Under the pieces are notes generated by a model that made no database searches, had not been told where the DNA came from, and saw only the letters and a list, made by a program, of their open reading frames with translations. From contig NZ_JWIC01000003.1 in assembly GCF_000814765.1 (NCBI RefSeq), positions 7,501 to 71,500 on the forward strand: a stretch of DNA of 64,000 nucleotides. Reading direction: 5' to 3'. The DNA comes from Pseudoalteromonas luteoviolacea. GTDB taxonomy: Bacteria; Pseudomonadota; Gammaproteobacteria; Enterobacterales; Alteromonadaceae. Positions 38,609-47,416 of this stretch are shown here, piece by piece (position 1 is the stretch's first letter; each line of letters begins with the position of its first letter). The translations under genes and the position numbers were made by a program.

Positions 38609-39208
38609 ATGCAGTTATCACCTAAACTAGCCGCTTTAGTTGAAGCTTTAAGATGCTTACCTGGTATTGGTCCTAAGTCTGCTCAGCGTATCGCTTTTCA
38701 TTTATTAGAAAGAGACCGAGAAGGGGGAGCTCAATTAGGTAGCTGCCTCACGCAAGCTATGCAAGACATTGGGCATTGTGAGTCTTGTCGCACCTTCTCT
38801 GAAACACCTGTATGCGATATTTGTCAGAGTGTTAAACGTCAGGATACTGGTTTATTATGTGTAGTGGAATCACCAACAGACGTCTTGGCGATTGAGCAAA
38901 CTGGGCAATATACTGGCTTATACTTCGTGCTAATGGGCCATTTATCTCCGTTAGATGGGATAGGTCCGCAAGAAATAGGATTAGATAAACTACAAAAAAC
39001 CCTTCAAAATGGTCAAATTCAGGAAGTGATTCTTGCAACTAATCCAACTGTCGAAGGTGAGGCGACGGCGCACTATATTGCTGAACTGTGCAACAACTCC
39101 AATGTGAAGGCCTCTCGTATCGCTCATGGTATGCCAGTTGGCGGAGAACTCGATTTGGTAGATGGTATGACCCTGATGCATGCATTTTCTGGTCGAAAGA
39201 TATTGTAA
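38609..39208 (+). CDS. recR: Recombination mediator RecR
   Basis: A 199-residue protein (E. coli 201) acting with RecF/RecO to load RecA on gapped DNA. The order is HhH motif [19 protein letters not shown], four-cysteine zinc finger (CESCRTF...CDICQS) and Toprim domain starting [15 protein letters not shown] with [12 protein letters not shown] 38609 has AGAGGAA upstream; the longer reading from GTG 38579 adds ten unconserved residues. Confidence 0.95.
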   Translation: MQLSPKLAALVEALRCLPGIGPKSAQRIAFHLLERDREGGAQLGSCLTQAMQDIGHCESCRTFSETPVCDICQSVKRQDTGLLCVVESPTDVLAIEQTGQYTGLYFVLMGHLSPLDGIGPQEIGLDKLQKTLQNGQIQEVILATNPTVEGEATAHYIAELCNNSNVKASRIAHGMPVGGELDLVDGMTLMHAFSGRKIL

Positions 39209-39501
39209 TTATTCTTATTGAAGCTGCTTTACTATGTAAGTAGACCCGCTTTTACCCTATGTTGTATTAAATACAGTCTCTCATACAAGTTTGTTTACAA
39301 GTTGTAAAATTAAAAGTTGCAATTAGGTATGGAGAAATTTATTATCGAATGACTGATAGTTTTTAACTGACTAGATTTGTCTAAATCGTTGTTATTTAAC
39401 CTCACTTTTTTGCTTTAACTTTTACCGGTTACTTAAAAGTTTAAAAAGCGAGCAAATTTAGTCTTTTACCTTAGCTAGCTAGATATAATAAGGTTTTCAT
39501 C

Positions 39502-39876
39502 GTGATAATGCTCATCGCTGCTACATTGCTTTATATTCTTGTTATCGCTATTTGTATAACTGTGATAATTAAAGGGCACAGTTTGAATTTTCTAGAAAGA
39601 AAAATAAAAAATGTGATTGTACGAGACAAGGCACCTAAAGAAGAAGAAATATCAGAAAAGGATTACCATCAAGCCTATGAAATAATTGATGATCTTGCTG
39701 TTGTATTGGAATGCACCAATGATATGGTCAAATACAATGGAGTAAAGAGTGTGTTTAAGCGTGTGGAAGCATTCAGAGATCAAAAACAGGATACGAAGCA
39801 TGAGCTTGAATCATTGCATGACATAGAACATAAAATACCAAGTGATAAGAAAGCTAACTTATGGGTAGTAAAGTAA
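39502..39876 (+). CDS. Small membrane protein of unknown function, paralogue A
   Basis: A 124-residue protein with one N-terminal membrane helix (LIAATLLYILVIAICITVII) and a charged cytoplasmic or periplasmic tail. It is a clear paralogue of the protein at 40602: both share (I/K)GHxLxxxExKI after the helix, Y-x-x-AYEI-x-x-DL-x-x-x-LE, KRVE-A/G-FRD, and end VVK. GTG 39502, with AAGG eight bases upstream, is preferred; ATG 39508 is possible. Not recognised as any named family. Sequence around it is A+T-rich. Confidence 0.7.
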   Translation: MIMLIAATLLYILVIAICITVIIKGHSLNFLERKIKNVIVRDKAPKEEEISEKDYHQAYEIIDDLAVVLECTNDMVKYNGVKSVFKRVEAFRDQKQDTKHELESLHDIEHKIPSDKKANLWVVK

Positions 39877-40048
39877 TACGTGTATCGCGCAATATCGAGA
39901 TTAAATCCTACTATTTAAAGAAAGCTTTTCATGGGATTAGCTGAAAGTGCTGGTTTTAATAGCAACGAATAACCACAATGCTACACCTAATCTTTCGTAG
40001 TACTTTGCTTGTAATTACCCTAGCACTAAAAAACGATAATTTGGTTTT

Positions 40049-40600
40049 ATGAATGATTTTTTAGAGATATTGGTTCTGGCCCTAATGGGGGTTGGTTCTG
40101 TAGTCGTTATAAGTTTTCTTTATCTTTTTAAAGAGCGTTGGTTGGAGCTTGTTTTTGCAAGACATAAAAGTTTAAAAAATAAATCTGATCACGAATTACA
40201 TTCTTGCTTTTTAACTGCATTGACTACGGTCGCTAGTTTTCTTTTGTTTCAGCATCTCCTTGATTATTTGTTTGAATTACAAATGGATAAAATGATCAGA
40301 AGACAGATCTATTACTTTATCTCGGCATGTGGTAACGCATCGTTCATCATTGCATTAACACTGTTGCACGCAATTAGAGAATGTACGTTTTCACCTGTTG
40401 CGAGATATGCTTGTTATTTATCTTTGACTTCAATGATTATAAAAACGCTGCAACTTGCACTTCATGGTTATCTAGACATCAGTATGTTCAATGTATATTA
40501 CAACATAGCTATATATTTATTGCTTACCACGCAAATACTATTGGTTGCGCAATATCCTTTTAACATATACATGCAAAGAAAGTACGCAAAGGAATACTAG
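40049..40600 (+). CDS. Multi-pass membrane protein of unknown function
   Basis: A 183-residue hydrophobic protein with about five predicted helices (residues 4-25, 48-66, 83-103, 115-135 and 150-170). Charged residues cluster at the N-terminal loop (FKERWLELVFARHKSLKNK). No motif recognised. One base separates its stop from the ATG of paralogue B, and it is flanked on both sides by the two paralogous small membrane proteins, so these three probably form one unit. Ribosome binding site weak. Confidence 0.65.
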   Translation: MNDFLEILVLALMGVGSVVVISFLYLFKERWLELVFARHKSLKNKSDHELHSCFLTALTTVASFLLFQHLLDYLFELQMDKMIRRQIYYFISACGNASFIIALTLLHAIRECTFSPVARYACYLSLTSMIIKTLQLALHGYLDISMFNVYYNIAIYLLLTTQILLVAQYPFNIYMQRKYAKEY

Positions 40601-40601
40601 T

Positions 40602-40946
40602 ATGCCATTTCTTATCGTTATTCTTTTGATACATTGCCTCGTTATTTGTTTTATTCTGGCTGCTATTATAAATGGCCATAATTTAACTCAGTTTGAAGAG
40701 AAAATAAGAGGTATTTTTATCAAGCCAAAAGTTGATGAAGAGGTGCCTAATGCGCTTTATGATGAGGCATATGAGATTGTAATGGACCTTGGTAAAGCAC
40801 TTGAACTAGATAATGACACCACTAAGCATGATGCTGTTCAATTGGCATTGAAGCGTGTTGAAGGGTTTAGGGATGACTCAAAGGACTATCAAATAAAGCC
40901 CAAAGACGATGAACCTGAAAAAGGTAAACTCAAAGTCGTTAAATGA
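40602..40946 (+). CDS. Small membrane protein of unknown function, paralogue B
   Basis: A 114-residue protein with one N-terminal membrane helix (PFLIVILLIHCLVICFILAAII) followed by NGHNLTQFEEKIRGIF and a charged tail ending LKVVK. It is a paralogue of the protein at 39502 (see there for shared motifs). ATG 40602 has AAGGA nine bases upstream and starts one base after the preceding stop; an in-frame ATG at 40545 lies inside that gene and is unlikely. Function unknown. Confidence 0.72.
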   Translation: MPFLIVILLIHCLVICFILAAIINGHNLTQFEEKIRGIFIKPKVDEEVPNALYDEAYEIVMDLGKALELDNDTTKHDAVQLALKRVEGFRDDSKDYQIKPKDDEPEKGKLKVVK

Positions 40947-40984
40947 TCACTTCGATATATCAAGTTATTTGTTGAGTGAGTAAG

Positions 40985-41437
40985 CTAGCTTACTTTTTTT
41001 TGCTGTGAACCTGCATTTTTATCTAAAAAAGGTTCTAAATCTCTTAGTAAGATTTTTCCACAACTCTCAAAGTTAACTTCTTTCCCTCTTTTGAACCAAC
41101 CTAAGTGGCAGATAAATAAGAGGCTCTCTTTTGCTGTCTGAATGAATTTTGATTCAAAGTCTTTGTTGTACGATTGGGTTACATCTGATGGGGTCATTTG
41201 GGTATTTGAAGTGTCCGCATTGGGTCGCTCTTCACCCGTTATTAACCAGCAAGCATGGTTTTGTGTTAATGGATGGGTAAAAAACTTTTCGATTACAGAT
41301 AGCGTAGGCTCACGCTCACCTTTCTCATACTTGCGATAAGAGGCTGTAGGTATATCTAATATTTCAGAAAAACTTATTTGAGATTCCTCTAAGGAAACAC
41401 GAAGTTGTTTCAGTCTTGTTGCAAAAGATGTTGACAT
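40985..41437 (-). CDS. XRE-like HTH regulator
   Basis: A 150-residue protein with an N-terminal Cro/C1-type helix-turn-helix: FATRLKQLRVSLEESQISF then ILDIPTASYRKYEKGEREP (recognition helix region about 30-48). The C-terminal part has no known domain but contains SLLFICHLGWFKRGKE. It ends 38 bp from paralogue B and converges on it. It is transcribed away from a second XRE gene, with inverted repeats between them that may be the shared operator. Confidence 0.78.
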   Translation of the reverse strand: MSTSFATRLKQLRVSLEESQISFSEILDIPTASYRKYEKGEREPTLSVIEKFFTHPLTQNHACWLITGEERPNADTSNTQMTPSDVTQSYNKDFESKFIQTAKESLLFICHLGWFKRGKEVNFESCGKILLRDLEPFLDKNAGSQQKKVS

Positions 41438-41469
41438 ATAACCCAATCCGATCAATTATTTACTCAGTT

Positions 41470-41515
41470 GACCCAGATAGCCTACATCAAATGTTACAAG
41501 TTGTCTAATTGGGTC
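41470..41515. promoter_or_regulatory. Inverted repeat between divergent XRE genes
   Basis: GACCCAGATAG at 41470-41480 and CTAATTGGGTC at 41505-41515 are inverted copies (10 of 11 positions) with centres 35 bp apart. A third half-like ACCCAATC lies at 41441. The spacing suits a looped or cooperative operator for one of the neighbouring XRE proteins. Confidence 0.5.
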
Positions 41516-41609
41516 GGGGTTAATTTAATCATTTTTTCTGATATAAAAGTGCTACAAGCCATAAGTGAGTTTTATATCGGGATTTTGATGTAAACAATAT
41601 GGATATGTT

Positions 41610-41912
41610 ATGAGTATAATCTCTAGAAATGAGCGCTCTCGCAGAGCCCAGACACAAGACGCAAAACGTTATATTCAAATGACGATACGTAGATTGCGCC
41701 AAGATATGAACTTGACTCAAGCACAGCTGGGCAAGAGCCTTGTTACTCCGGTTGATCAAGCGACTATTTCTAATTGGGAATCGGGTAAGACCGAACTCTC
41801 TGCTTCACAACTGCTTGATGTTATGATGTTATTTGGTAAACCAAACTTTTTAATGTTATTGGAGCAGTGTGACGTGCAGCCTGATGCTTTTGAAAATCAC
41901 AAGAGCGCATAA
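41610..41912 (+). CDS. Small XRE-like HTH protein
   Basis: A 100-residue protein with a Cro/C1-type HTH: IQMTIRRLRQDMNLTQAQLG, then VDQATISNWESGKTELSASQ. Little lies outside the DNA-binding domain. It diverges from the other XRE gene and precedes htpG by about 210 bp, a gap that holds a hairpin at 41943-41964 (CTCGCA/TGCGAG) without a T run. Target unknown. Confidence 0.8.
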   Translation: MSIISRNERSRRAQTQDAKRYIQMTIRRLRQDMNLTQAQLGKSLVTPVDQATISNWESGKTELSASQLLDVMMLFGKPNFLMLLEQCDVQPDAFENHKSA

Positions 41913-42125
41913 TATCCCTGACTCGTATATAGCTGTGTACGGCGCTCGCATGTGTGCGAGTGCGGTACAAAAGCATCTTAAACGTCCATATTAGAAAGTT
42001 GAACAAAGCTTCGTAAAAAAAATTTAAATCGCCCTCTTGAAATACCACGTCTCATCACAATATATCTCTTCATAAAACGATTAGCAGGTTAAAGCCTGTG
42101 AGCCAATTAGATTAGGATATAGTCG

Positions 42126-44042
42126 ATGTCTGATATTAAAAACAAAGAAAACCATCAGTTTGGAACAGATGTAGGTAAGCTATTAAGTCTTATGATCCAC
42201 TCTTTATACTCAAATAAAGAGATTTTCTTACGTGAGTTAGTGTCGAATGCTTCTGATGCAGCAGATAAGTTGCGCTATTTAGCACTTCAAAACGGTGACC
42301 TTTATGAGGGTGATGCTGAATTAAAAGTGAGAGTGAGTGCTGATAAAGACGCAAATACAGTTACTATCTCGGATAACGGTATCGGGATGACCCGCGAAGA
42401 AGTGATTAATTCTTTGGGCACCATTGCAAAATCGGGTACCGCTGAGTTTTTCCAAAACTTAACAGGTGATCAGGCTAAAGACTCCCAGTTGATTGGTCAA
42501 TTTGGTGTTGGTTTTTATTCTGCTTTTATTGTTGCTGATGAAGTAACTGTTCGTACGCGAAAAGCGGGTGAGCAATCTGCGGTAGAGTGGCAATCAAAAG
42601 GGGAAGGCGAGTACAGCCTTGCTGAAATTGAAAAAGCAGATCGTGGCACCGAGATCGTGCTTCACTTACGTGAAGATGAAAATGAGTTCTTAGATGATTT
42701 CCGCTTGCGCTCAATCATCACTAAATACTCAGACCATATTTCTATTCCAGTGGAGATGTTTAAGGCGCCTGTGCCTGAATCAGAAGGTCCTGATGGAGAA
42801 AAAATAGAAGCACAGCCTGGTGAGTGGGAAGCAATCAACCGTGCGACAGCGCTGTGGACTCGCGACAAGTCAGAAGTATCAGAAGACGAATATAAAGAGT
42901 TTTATAAGCATGTCGGTCACGACTGGGAAGAGCCACTGACTTGGGCACACAACAAAGTAGAAGGTAAAACAGAGTACACGAGTTTACTCTATATACCTAA
43001 GAAAGCGCCATTTGATCTTTGGAATCGCGACCGTCAAACAGGTTTAAAATTATACGTTCAGCGTGTATTTATAATGGATGATGCTGAGCAATTCATGCCA
43101 AGTTACCTTAGATTCGTTAAAGGTTTACTTGACTCTAACGATCTTCCACTTAACGTGTCTCGTGAAATTCTGCAAGACAATAAGATCACACAAGCTATCC
43201 GTAAAGGCTGTACGTCTCGTGTATTGAAAATGCTTGATAGAATGGGCAAGAACAAAGCAGACGAATATCAAACTTTCTGGAATGAGTTTGGTCAAGTGAT
43301 CAAAGAAGGTCCAGCTGAAGATGCTGCAAACAAAGAAGCCATTGCTAAGTTGCTTCGCTTTAGTTCTACACATACGGATGAAAGTACACAGAATGTGTCT
43401 CTGGCTCAATATGTTGAGCGTATGCAAGAGGGTCAAGATAAGATTTATTATGTAGTTGCAGATAGCTTTGCAACAGCTAAGAGCTCTCCTCACCTAGAAA
43501 TTTTCCGCAAGAAAGGCATTGAAGTACTGCTTATGTCAGATCGTGTAGATGAGTGGATGATGGGCCATCTTACCGAGTTCGATGGTAAGCAATTCCAATC
43601 AATTACACGTGGCGATTTAGACTTAGGTAATTTAGAAGATGAAGAGTCTAAAAAAGCACAGGAAGAGAGCGAAAAAGAAGTTGCAGGCCTTGTTGAGCGT
43701 ATTACTGAATCATTAGGTGATAAGGTTAAAGAGGTGCGTTTTACACACCGCTTAACAGACTCTCCGGCGTGTGTCGTTGTTGATGATCATGATATGAGCT
43801 CACAAATGCAAAAGCTGATGGAATCTATTGGTCAATCTGCTCCAGAGAGTAAGCCAATATTTGAACTTAACCCTGAGCATCAGCTAGTTAAACACCTCAA
43901 TAATGAACAAGATGAGGATAAGTTTGCACAGTGGTCTGAAGTACTCCTTGATCAAGCGCTATTAGCTGAACGCGGTAGCTTAAAAGACCCGGTTGGCTTT
44001 GTAACACGTTTAAATAAGTTGATGCTAGACTTAAGCAAATAA
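42126..44042 (+). CDS. htpG: Molecular chaperone HtpG (Hsp90)
   Basis: A 638-residue ATP-dependent chaperone. The N-terminal GHKL ATPase domain has [19 protein letters not shown], the nucleotide-binding [11 protein letters not shown] and [15 protein letters not shown]; the middle domain has [11 protein letters not shown] and the catalytic-arginine region [11 protein letters not shown]; the C-terminal dimerisation part has [19 protein letters not shown]. Length is as in other gammaproteobacteria. In many relatives it directly follows recR. A heat-shock promoter was not identified with confidence. Confidence 0.97.
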   Translation: MSDIKNKENHQFGTDVGKLLSLMIHSLYSNKEIFLRELVSNASDAADKLRYLALQNGDLYEGDAELKVRVSADKDANTVTISDNGIGMTREEVINSLGTIAKSGTAEFFQNLTGDQAKDSQLIGQFGVGFYSAFIVADEVTVRTRKAGEQSAVEWQSKGEGEYSLAEIEKADRGTEIVLHLREDENEFLDDFRLRSIITKYSDHISIPVEMFKAPVPESEGPDGEKIEAQPGEWEAINRATALWTRDKSEVSEDEYKEFYKHVGHDWEEPLTWAHNKVEGKTEYTSLLYIPKKAPFDLWNRDRQTGLKLYVQRVFIMDDAEQFMPSYLRFVKGLLDSNDLPLNVSREILQDNKITQAIRKGCTSRVLKMLDRMGKNKADEYQTFWNEFGQVIKEGPAEDAANKEAIAKLLRFSSTHTDESTQNVSLAQYVERMQEGQDKIYYVVADSFATAKSSPHLEIFRKKGIEVLLMSDRVDEWMMGHLTEFDGKQFQSITRGDLDLGNLEDEESKKAQEESEKEVAGLVERITESLGDKVKEVRFTHRLTDSPACVVVDDHDMSSQMQKLMESIGQSAPESKPIFELNPEHQLVKHLNNEQDEDKFAQWSEVLLDQALLAERGSLKDPVGFVTRLNKLMLDLSK

Positions 44043-44063
44043 TCTAGCTGACTAAGCGCCACG

Positions 44064-44091
44064 AAAAAAGCACTCTATCGAGTGCTTTTTT
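44064..44091. terminator. Bidirectional terminator between htpG and tpx
   Basis: Stem AAAAAAGCACTC / GAGTGCTTTTTT with a TATC loop; T-rich on both strands, between convergent genes. Confidence 0.93.
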
Positions 44092-44115
44092 GTATGTATA
44101 TGAGACGTCATTGGA

Positions 44116-44703
44116 TCAAAGTGTTTTTAATGTACTTATCACTTCATCGTAGTTGGGCTCGGACGCCAAATTGCTAATCAGCTGCTTGTACTTTACTTTG
44201 TGATTTTTATCTAAGATAAACACCGCTCTGCTCAATAAGCCCATATCTTTTATCAATAGGCCGTATTGCTCGCCAAAATTACGCCAAACCGCGTCTGACA
44301 GAGTTTGAACTTTGTCTACCCCTTCTTGCTTGCAAAATCGCTTTTGAGCAAATGGTAAGTCAGTACTTATTGTTAGCATTGCAATATTTGGATACTCACT
44401 TGCAACTTTTTCATTAAAGTACTTTGTTTGTAGGCTGCAAATGCCCGTGTCTAAGCTAGGTACTACGCTGATCAATACCGCTTTTCCTTCAAACTCTGAC
44501 AAAGAGACAGGTGTGAAGTCTCCATTGACAACTTTAAAGTTTGGCGCTTGATCACCAATTGCAACGCCAGAGCCAAGTAAAGTAACAGGCTTGCCACCCG
44601 CAGTGACCTTACCCTTGTCTAGTTGATTCTCATCAAGCGTGGCACTTACTGAAAAACAGCTAAAAGCGAATAGAGCTGTTGTAATAAAGGGGACTCTACG
44701 CAT
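44116..44703 (-). CDS. tpx: Exported thiol peroxidase (Tpx)
   Basis: A 195-residue atypical two-cysteine peroxiredoxin. The Tpx core shows GKPVTLLGSGVAIGDQAPNF, the peroxidatic cysteine in PSLDTGICSLQT and the resolving cysteine in KRFCKQEGVDKVQTLSD. Unlike the 168-residue E. coli protein it begins with a convincing signal peptide (MRRVPFITTALFAFSCFSVSA), so it is predicted periplasmic. ATG 44703 has AAGGA seven bases upstream; a longer reading from 44736 has none. Confidence 0.9.
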   Translation of the reverse strand: MRRVPFITTALFAFSCFSVSATLDENQLDKGKVTAGGKPVTLLGSGVAIGDQAPNFKVVNGDFTPVSLSEFEGKAVLISVVPSLDTGICSLQTKYFNEKVASEYPNIAMLTISTDLPFAQKRFCKQEGVDKVQTLSDAVWRNFGEQYGLLIKDMGLLSRAVFILDKNHKVKYKQLISNLASEPNYDEVISTLKTL

Positions 44704-44891
44704 AACGTATTCCTTTTTAAATTTTTCGCAATTCACGACAGTGTATTATACTGATTTTATATAACCAAGCTTTGGTAGTATTTTGGATTGTAAATTAATC
44801 ATGCATTGATTAACATATTTAATCTAAACACTGCTGTTTGATAACTATAATTAGAATTTTGGGTAGTGCACCCGATAAATAGAGAGCCTTT

Positions 44892-45896
44892 ATGTCTACA
44901 CCCGTCCTAATCTGTGATGACTCAAAACTTGCAAGAAGGCAGCTCGCGCGCTCTTTGCCGGATGACTGGGATATTAAAGTTGAATTTGCAGAACATGGAT
45001 TGGATTGTATTGAAAAAATTAAACAGATCTCGCCGGAAATACTTTTTTTAGATTTAAACATGCCTCATATGGATGGTTATGAGGTGCTGCAAGCGATACA
45101 AGAGCAAGATCTCAATGTACTAACTGTTGTGGTATCTGGTGATATTCAACCAAATGCACACCAACGAGTAATGGAGCTAGGCGCGATTGATTTTATTCGC
45201 AAGCCATGTGATGCGAATAAGCTTGACGAAATCATTACCCAGCATGGCATTAAAGACAAGGCTATTCGCGAAAGCTTAGTGCATAAACTTGGCGAACAAG
45301 TAGAGCCAGAACTTCGTGATATTTATCAAGAAATAGCAAATGTTGCCATGGGTCAAGCTGGTGATTTATTGGCTAGATTGCTTAATGTTTTTGTCGAGCT
45401 ACCTATTCCTAATGTGAACGTTCTTGAAGTGAATGAATTGCACATGGCTTTGCAAGCCATAGATGCTAACGCGTCGACCTCGGGTGTTTGCCAAGGCTTT
45501 ATTGGTGGAGGGGTTTCAGGCGAGGCTTTGCTGTTATTGAATGACTCCAGCTTTAAAGAAATTGCTTCATTAATGAAGTACGACGGTGAGCTAAGTCAAA
45601 AGGTTGAGCTCGAATTGTTGATGGATATAAGCAATATTTTGATTGGGGCAATATTAACAGGCCTTTCAAAACAGCTTGATATGCCATTTAGCCAAGGTCA
45701 CCCTGTTGTGCTTGGCCAGCATTGTGAAGTCTCTGAGTTGGTTAAAGCCAACAAATCAAGGTGGCAAAGGACATTAGCAATTGAAATTAGCTACGGAATT
45801 GAACACCATAATATTAACTGCGATTTGATGTTATTGTTCACAGAAGACTCTCTGAAGACGCTGAGATACAAAGTCGCATACTTATTAGAAGATTAG
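44892..45896 (+). CDS. Response regulator with CheC-like phosphatase domain
   Basis: A 334-residue protein. Residues 1-120 are a receiver domain with acidic pair CDDS, phospho-acceptor Asp in LFLDLNMPHMDGYE, Thr/Ser switch VVSGD and Lys in FIRKPCD. The C-terminal half is CheC/CheX-like, with ELRDIYQEIANVAMGQAGD...P and a second ELLMDISNILIGAILTGL...P, the E-x2-N...P pattern of CheC phosphatases of CheY-P. It may regulate chemotaxis or its own phosphorylation. Four bases separate it from the diguanylate cyclase gene, so the two are one operon. Confidence 0.85.
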   Translation: MSTPVLICDDSKLARRQLARSLPDDWDIKVEFAEHGLDCIEKIKQISPEILFLDLNMPHMDGYEVLQAIQEQDLNVLTVVVSGDIQPNAHQRVMELGAIDFIRKPCDANKLDEIITQHGIKDKAIRESLVHKLGEQVEPELRDIYQEIANVAMGQAGDLLARLLNVFVELPIPNVNVLEVNELHMALQAIDANASTSGVCQGFIGGGVSGEALLLLNDSSFKEIASLMKYDGELSQKVELELLMDISNILIGAILTGLSKQLDMPFSQGHPVVLGQHCEVSELVKANKSRWQRTLAIEISYGIEHHNINCDLMLLFTEDSLKTLRYKVAYLLED

Positions 45897-45900
45897 AATT

Positions 45901-46872
45901 ATGCCTGCATCCGATTTTGATATGAATGAAATCCATTGGTTAATGGATATGTTTAACACGGTAGATGTTGGCTTGGTCGTTTTAGACAGAGACTATCGAG
46001 TGTGTGTTTGGAACGGTTTTATGGAAAACCATTCTGGCTTACTGCCCAGTGCTGTTAAAGATAAAGATGTATTTGATTTATTTCCTAGCATTGATGAATC
46101 TTGGTTTAGAGGCAAGGCTGAGCCTGTATTTGTGCTAAAAAATCGATCATTTACTATATGGGAACAGCAGCCTTACATATTCAAATTCAAAAATTATCGA
46201 CCGATAACGGGTAAAGCGGAATACATGTACCAAAATGCGACGTTTATTCCATTGACCACATTAACAGGGGAAGTCGGTCATATTTGCGTTATTTTATATG
46301 ATGTCACTGACGAAGCGATGAATAAGCTTGAGTTGGAAAAAGCGAATAAGACATTAGAAGAAATGAGCCGTACTGACGCGCTGACTAAATTGTCTAATCG
46401 GGGCTACTGGGAAGAGTGCTCAAGAACTGAGTTCAAGCGTCTTAAACGTAACAAAGGCTCGAGTTGTTTGCTTATGTTTGATATTGATTTCTTTAAAAAG
46501 ATTAATGATGCATATGGTCACAGTGGCGGTGATGAAGCCATTCGTCATTTATCAGATTTATTGAAAAAAACCTTGCGTGAGACAGATGTAGCAGGCCGTT
46601 ATGGTGGAGAAGAGTTCGCTGTGACTTTGGTAGATACCGATGCAGATGGCGCGTTGATTTTCGCAGAACGTTTACGCAGTATGATCGAAAACTCAGTAAT
46701 TTATTATGATAATAAAGAGATAAAGTTAACCGTGAGTTTGGGCATTGCGTGTTATGACGATGCTTTTGAAAAACATGAGCAGTGGATTGAGGCAACGGAT
46801 TCCGCGTTATACCACTCAAAAGAAACGGGTCGAAATAAAGTTACTGTTTACGATCCTTCTATGTCTCAGTAG
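45901..46872 (+). CDS. PAS-GGDEF diguanylate cyclase
   Basis: A 323-residue cytoplasmic enzyme expected to make cyclic di-GMP from GTP. Residues about 10-135 form a PAS sensor (LDRDYRVCVWNGFMENHSGL), followed by the short linker helix ANKTLEEMSRTDALTKLSNRG. The GGDEF domain has FDIDFFKKINDAYGHSGGDEA, active site RYGGEEF and the inhibitory I-site RETD five residues before it, so product inhibition is likely. No membrane helix. It probably works with the preceding REC-CheC protein. Confidence 0.93.
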   Translation: MPASDFDMNEIHWLMDMFNTVDVGLVVLDRDYRVCVWNGFMENHSGLLPSAVKDKDVFDLFPSIDESWFRGKAEPVFVLKNRSFTIWEQQPYIFKFKNYRPITGKAEYMYQNATFIPLTTLTGEVGHICVILYDVTDEAMNKLELEKANKTLEEMSRTDALTKLSNRGYWEECSRTEFKRLKRNKGSSCLLMFDIDFFKKINDAYGHSGGDEAIRHLSDLLKKTLRETDVAGRYGGEEFAVTLVDTDADGALIFAERLRSMIENSVIYYDNKEIKLTVSLGIACYDDAFEKHEQWIEATDSALYHSKETGRNKVTVYDPSMSQ

Positions 46873-47323
46873 AGAACTGGTCTCTTTTACCATATTACAA
46901 GACTAATTGGTCTTTGGTTGCGTCATTGTGCTTTATGTGGATTATAAGCACAATGACCAATGCGTTTTCGTATGGTTTCATGCCTTACTGTTTATTCAAA
47001 ATGATAAATCTTATTTTACGCGTGTGTTTATAACGCTCTTGGGTGAACCTTGCCTTTCCTGAAGACGAGTTTATTTGCTTTTGATCAGGAAACGACGCTA
47101 GTTAAGCCATAGGTGTGAAATACTATTCACTTTCTTCATACAAAAAGCTCATTAAAAATAGAGTATCTAGGCGTGGATTTTCCGTTACTTTTATACGAAT
47201 GGGCCTGCTTAAAGGACTAAAATACAGGTTGCTATATATAAGAGGAGGCTAATAGCAAAGATATAGGTATTCCCATTTTACCTTAAAAACGAATGACGTC
47301 AGTGTTTATATTGCTTGCATAGT

Positions 47324-47355
47324 CGCTCAGATAGCTATCTTGAGCGGGGTTTTTA
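47324..47355 (+). terminator. Plus-strand terminator
   Basis: CGCTCA-GATAG / CTATC-TTGAGCG stem with one bulged base, followed by GGGGTTTTT. It is in the right direction to end transcription from the diguanylate cyclase operon. Confidence 0.75.
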
Positions 47356-47375
47356 TATAACAGCTAAATATATAG

Positions 47376-47409
47376 AAAAAAGACAACACACGACTAAGCG
47401 CTCGTGTGT
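47376..47409 (-). terminator. Terminator of the prkA-yeaH-spoVR operon
   Basis: On the minus strand ACACACGA / TCGTGTGT enclose GCGCTTAG, followed by TGTC and six T. It starts eight bases after the spoVR stop. Confidence 0.85.
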
Positions 47410-47416
47410 CGCCGGG

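Larger units (their letters stand above)
46873..47416. other. Intergenic region with two terminators and a hairpin
   Basis: About 540 bp between convergent transcription units. No gene seen. At 46923-46956 an 11-bp perfect stem TCATTGTGCTT / AAGCACAATGA encloses 12 nt and lacks a T run. Terminators for the two directions lie at 47324 and 47376. The stretch from 46957 to 47323 shows nothing recognisable. Confidence 0.7.

Noticed and set aside
41943..41964. Terminator after the small XRE gene
   Set aside because: Good CTCGCA/TGCGAG stem but no T run follows, so left as a hairpin only.
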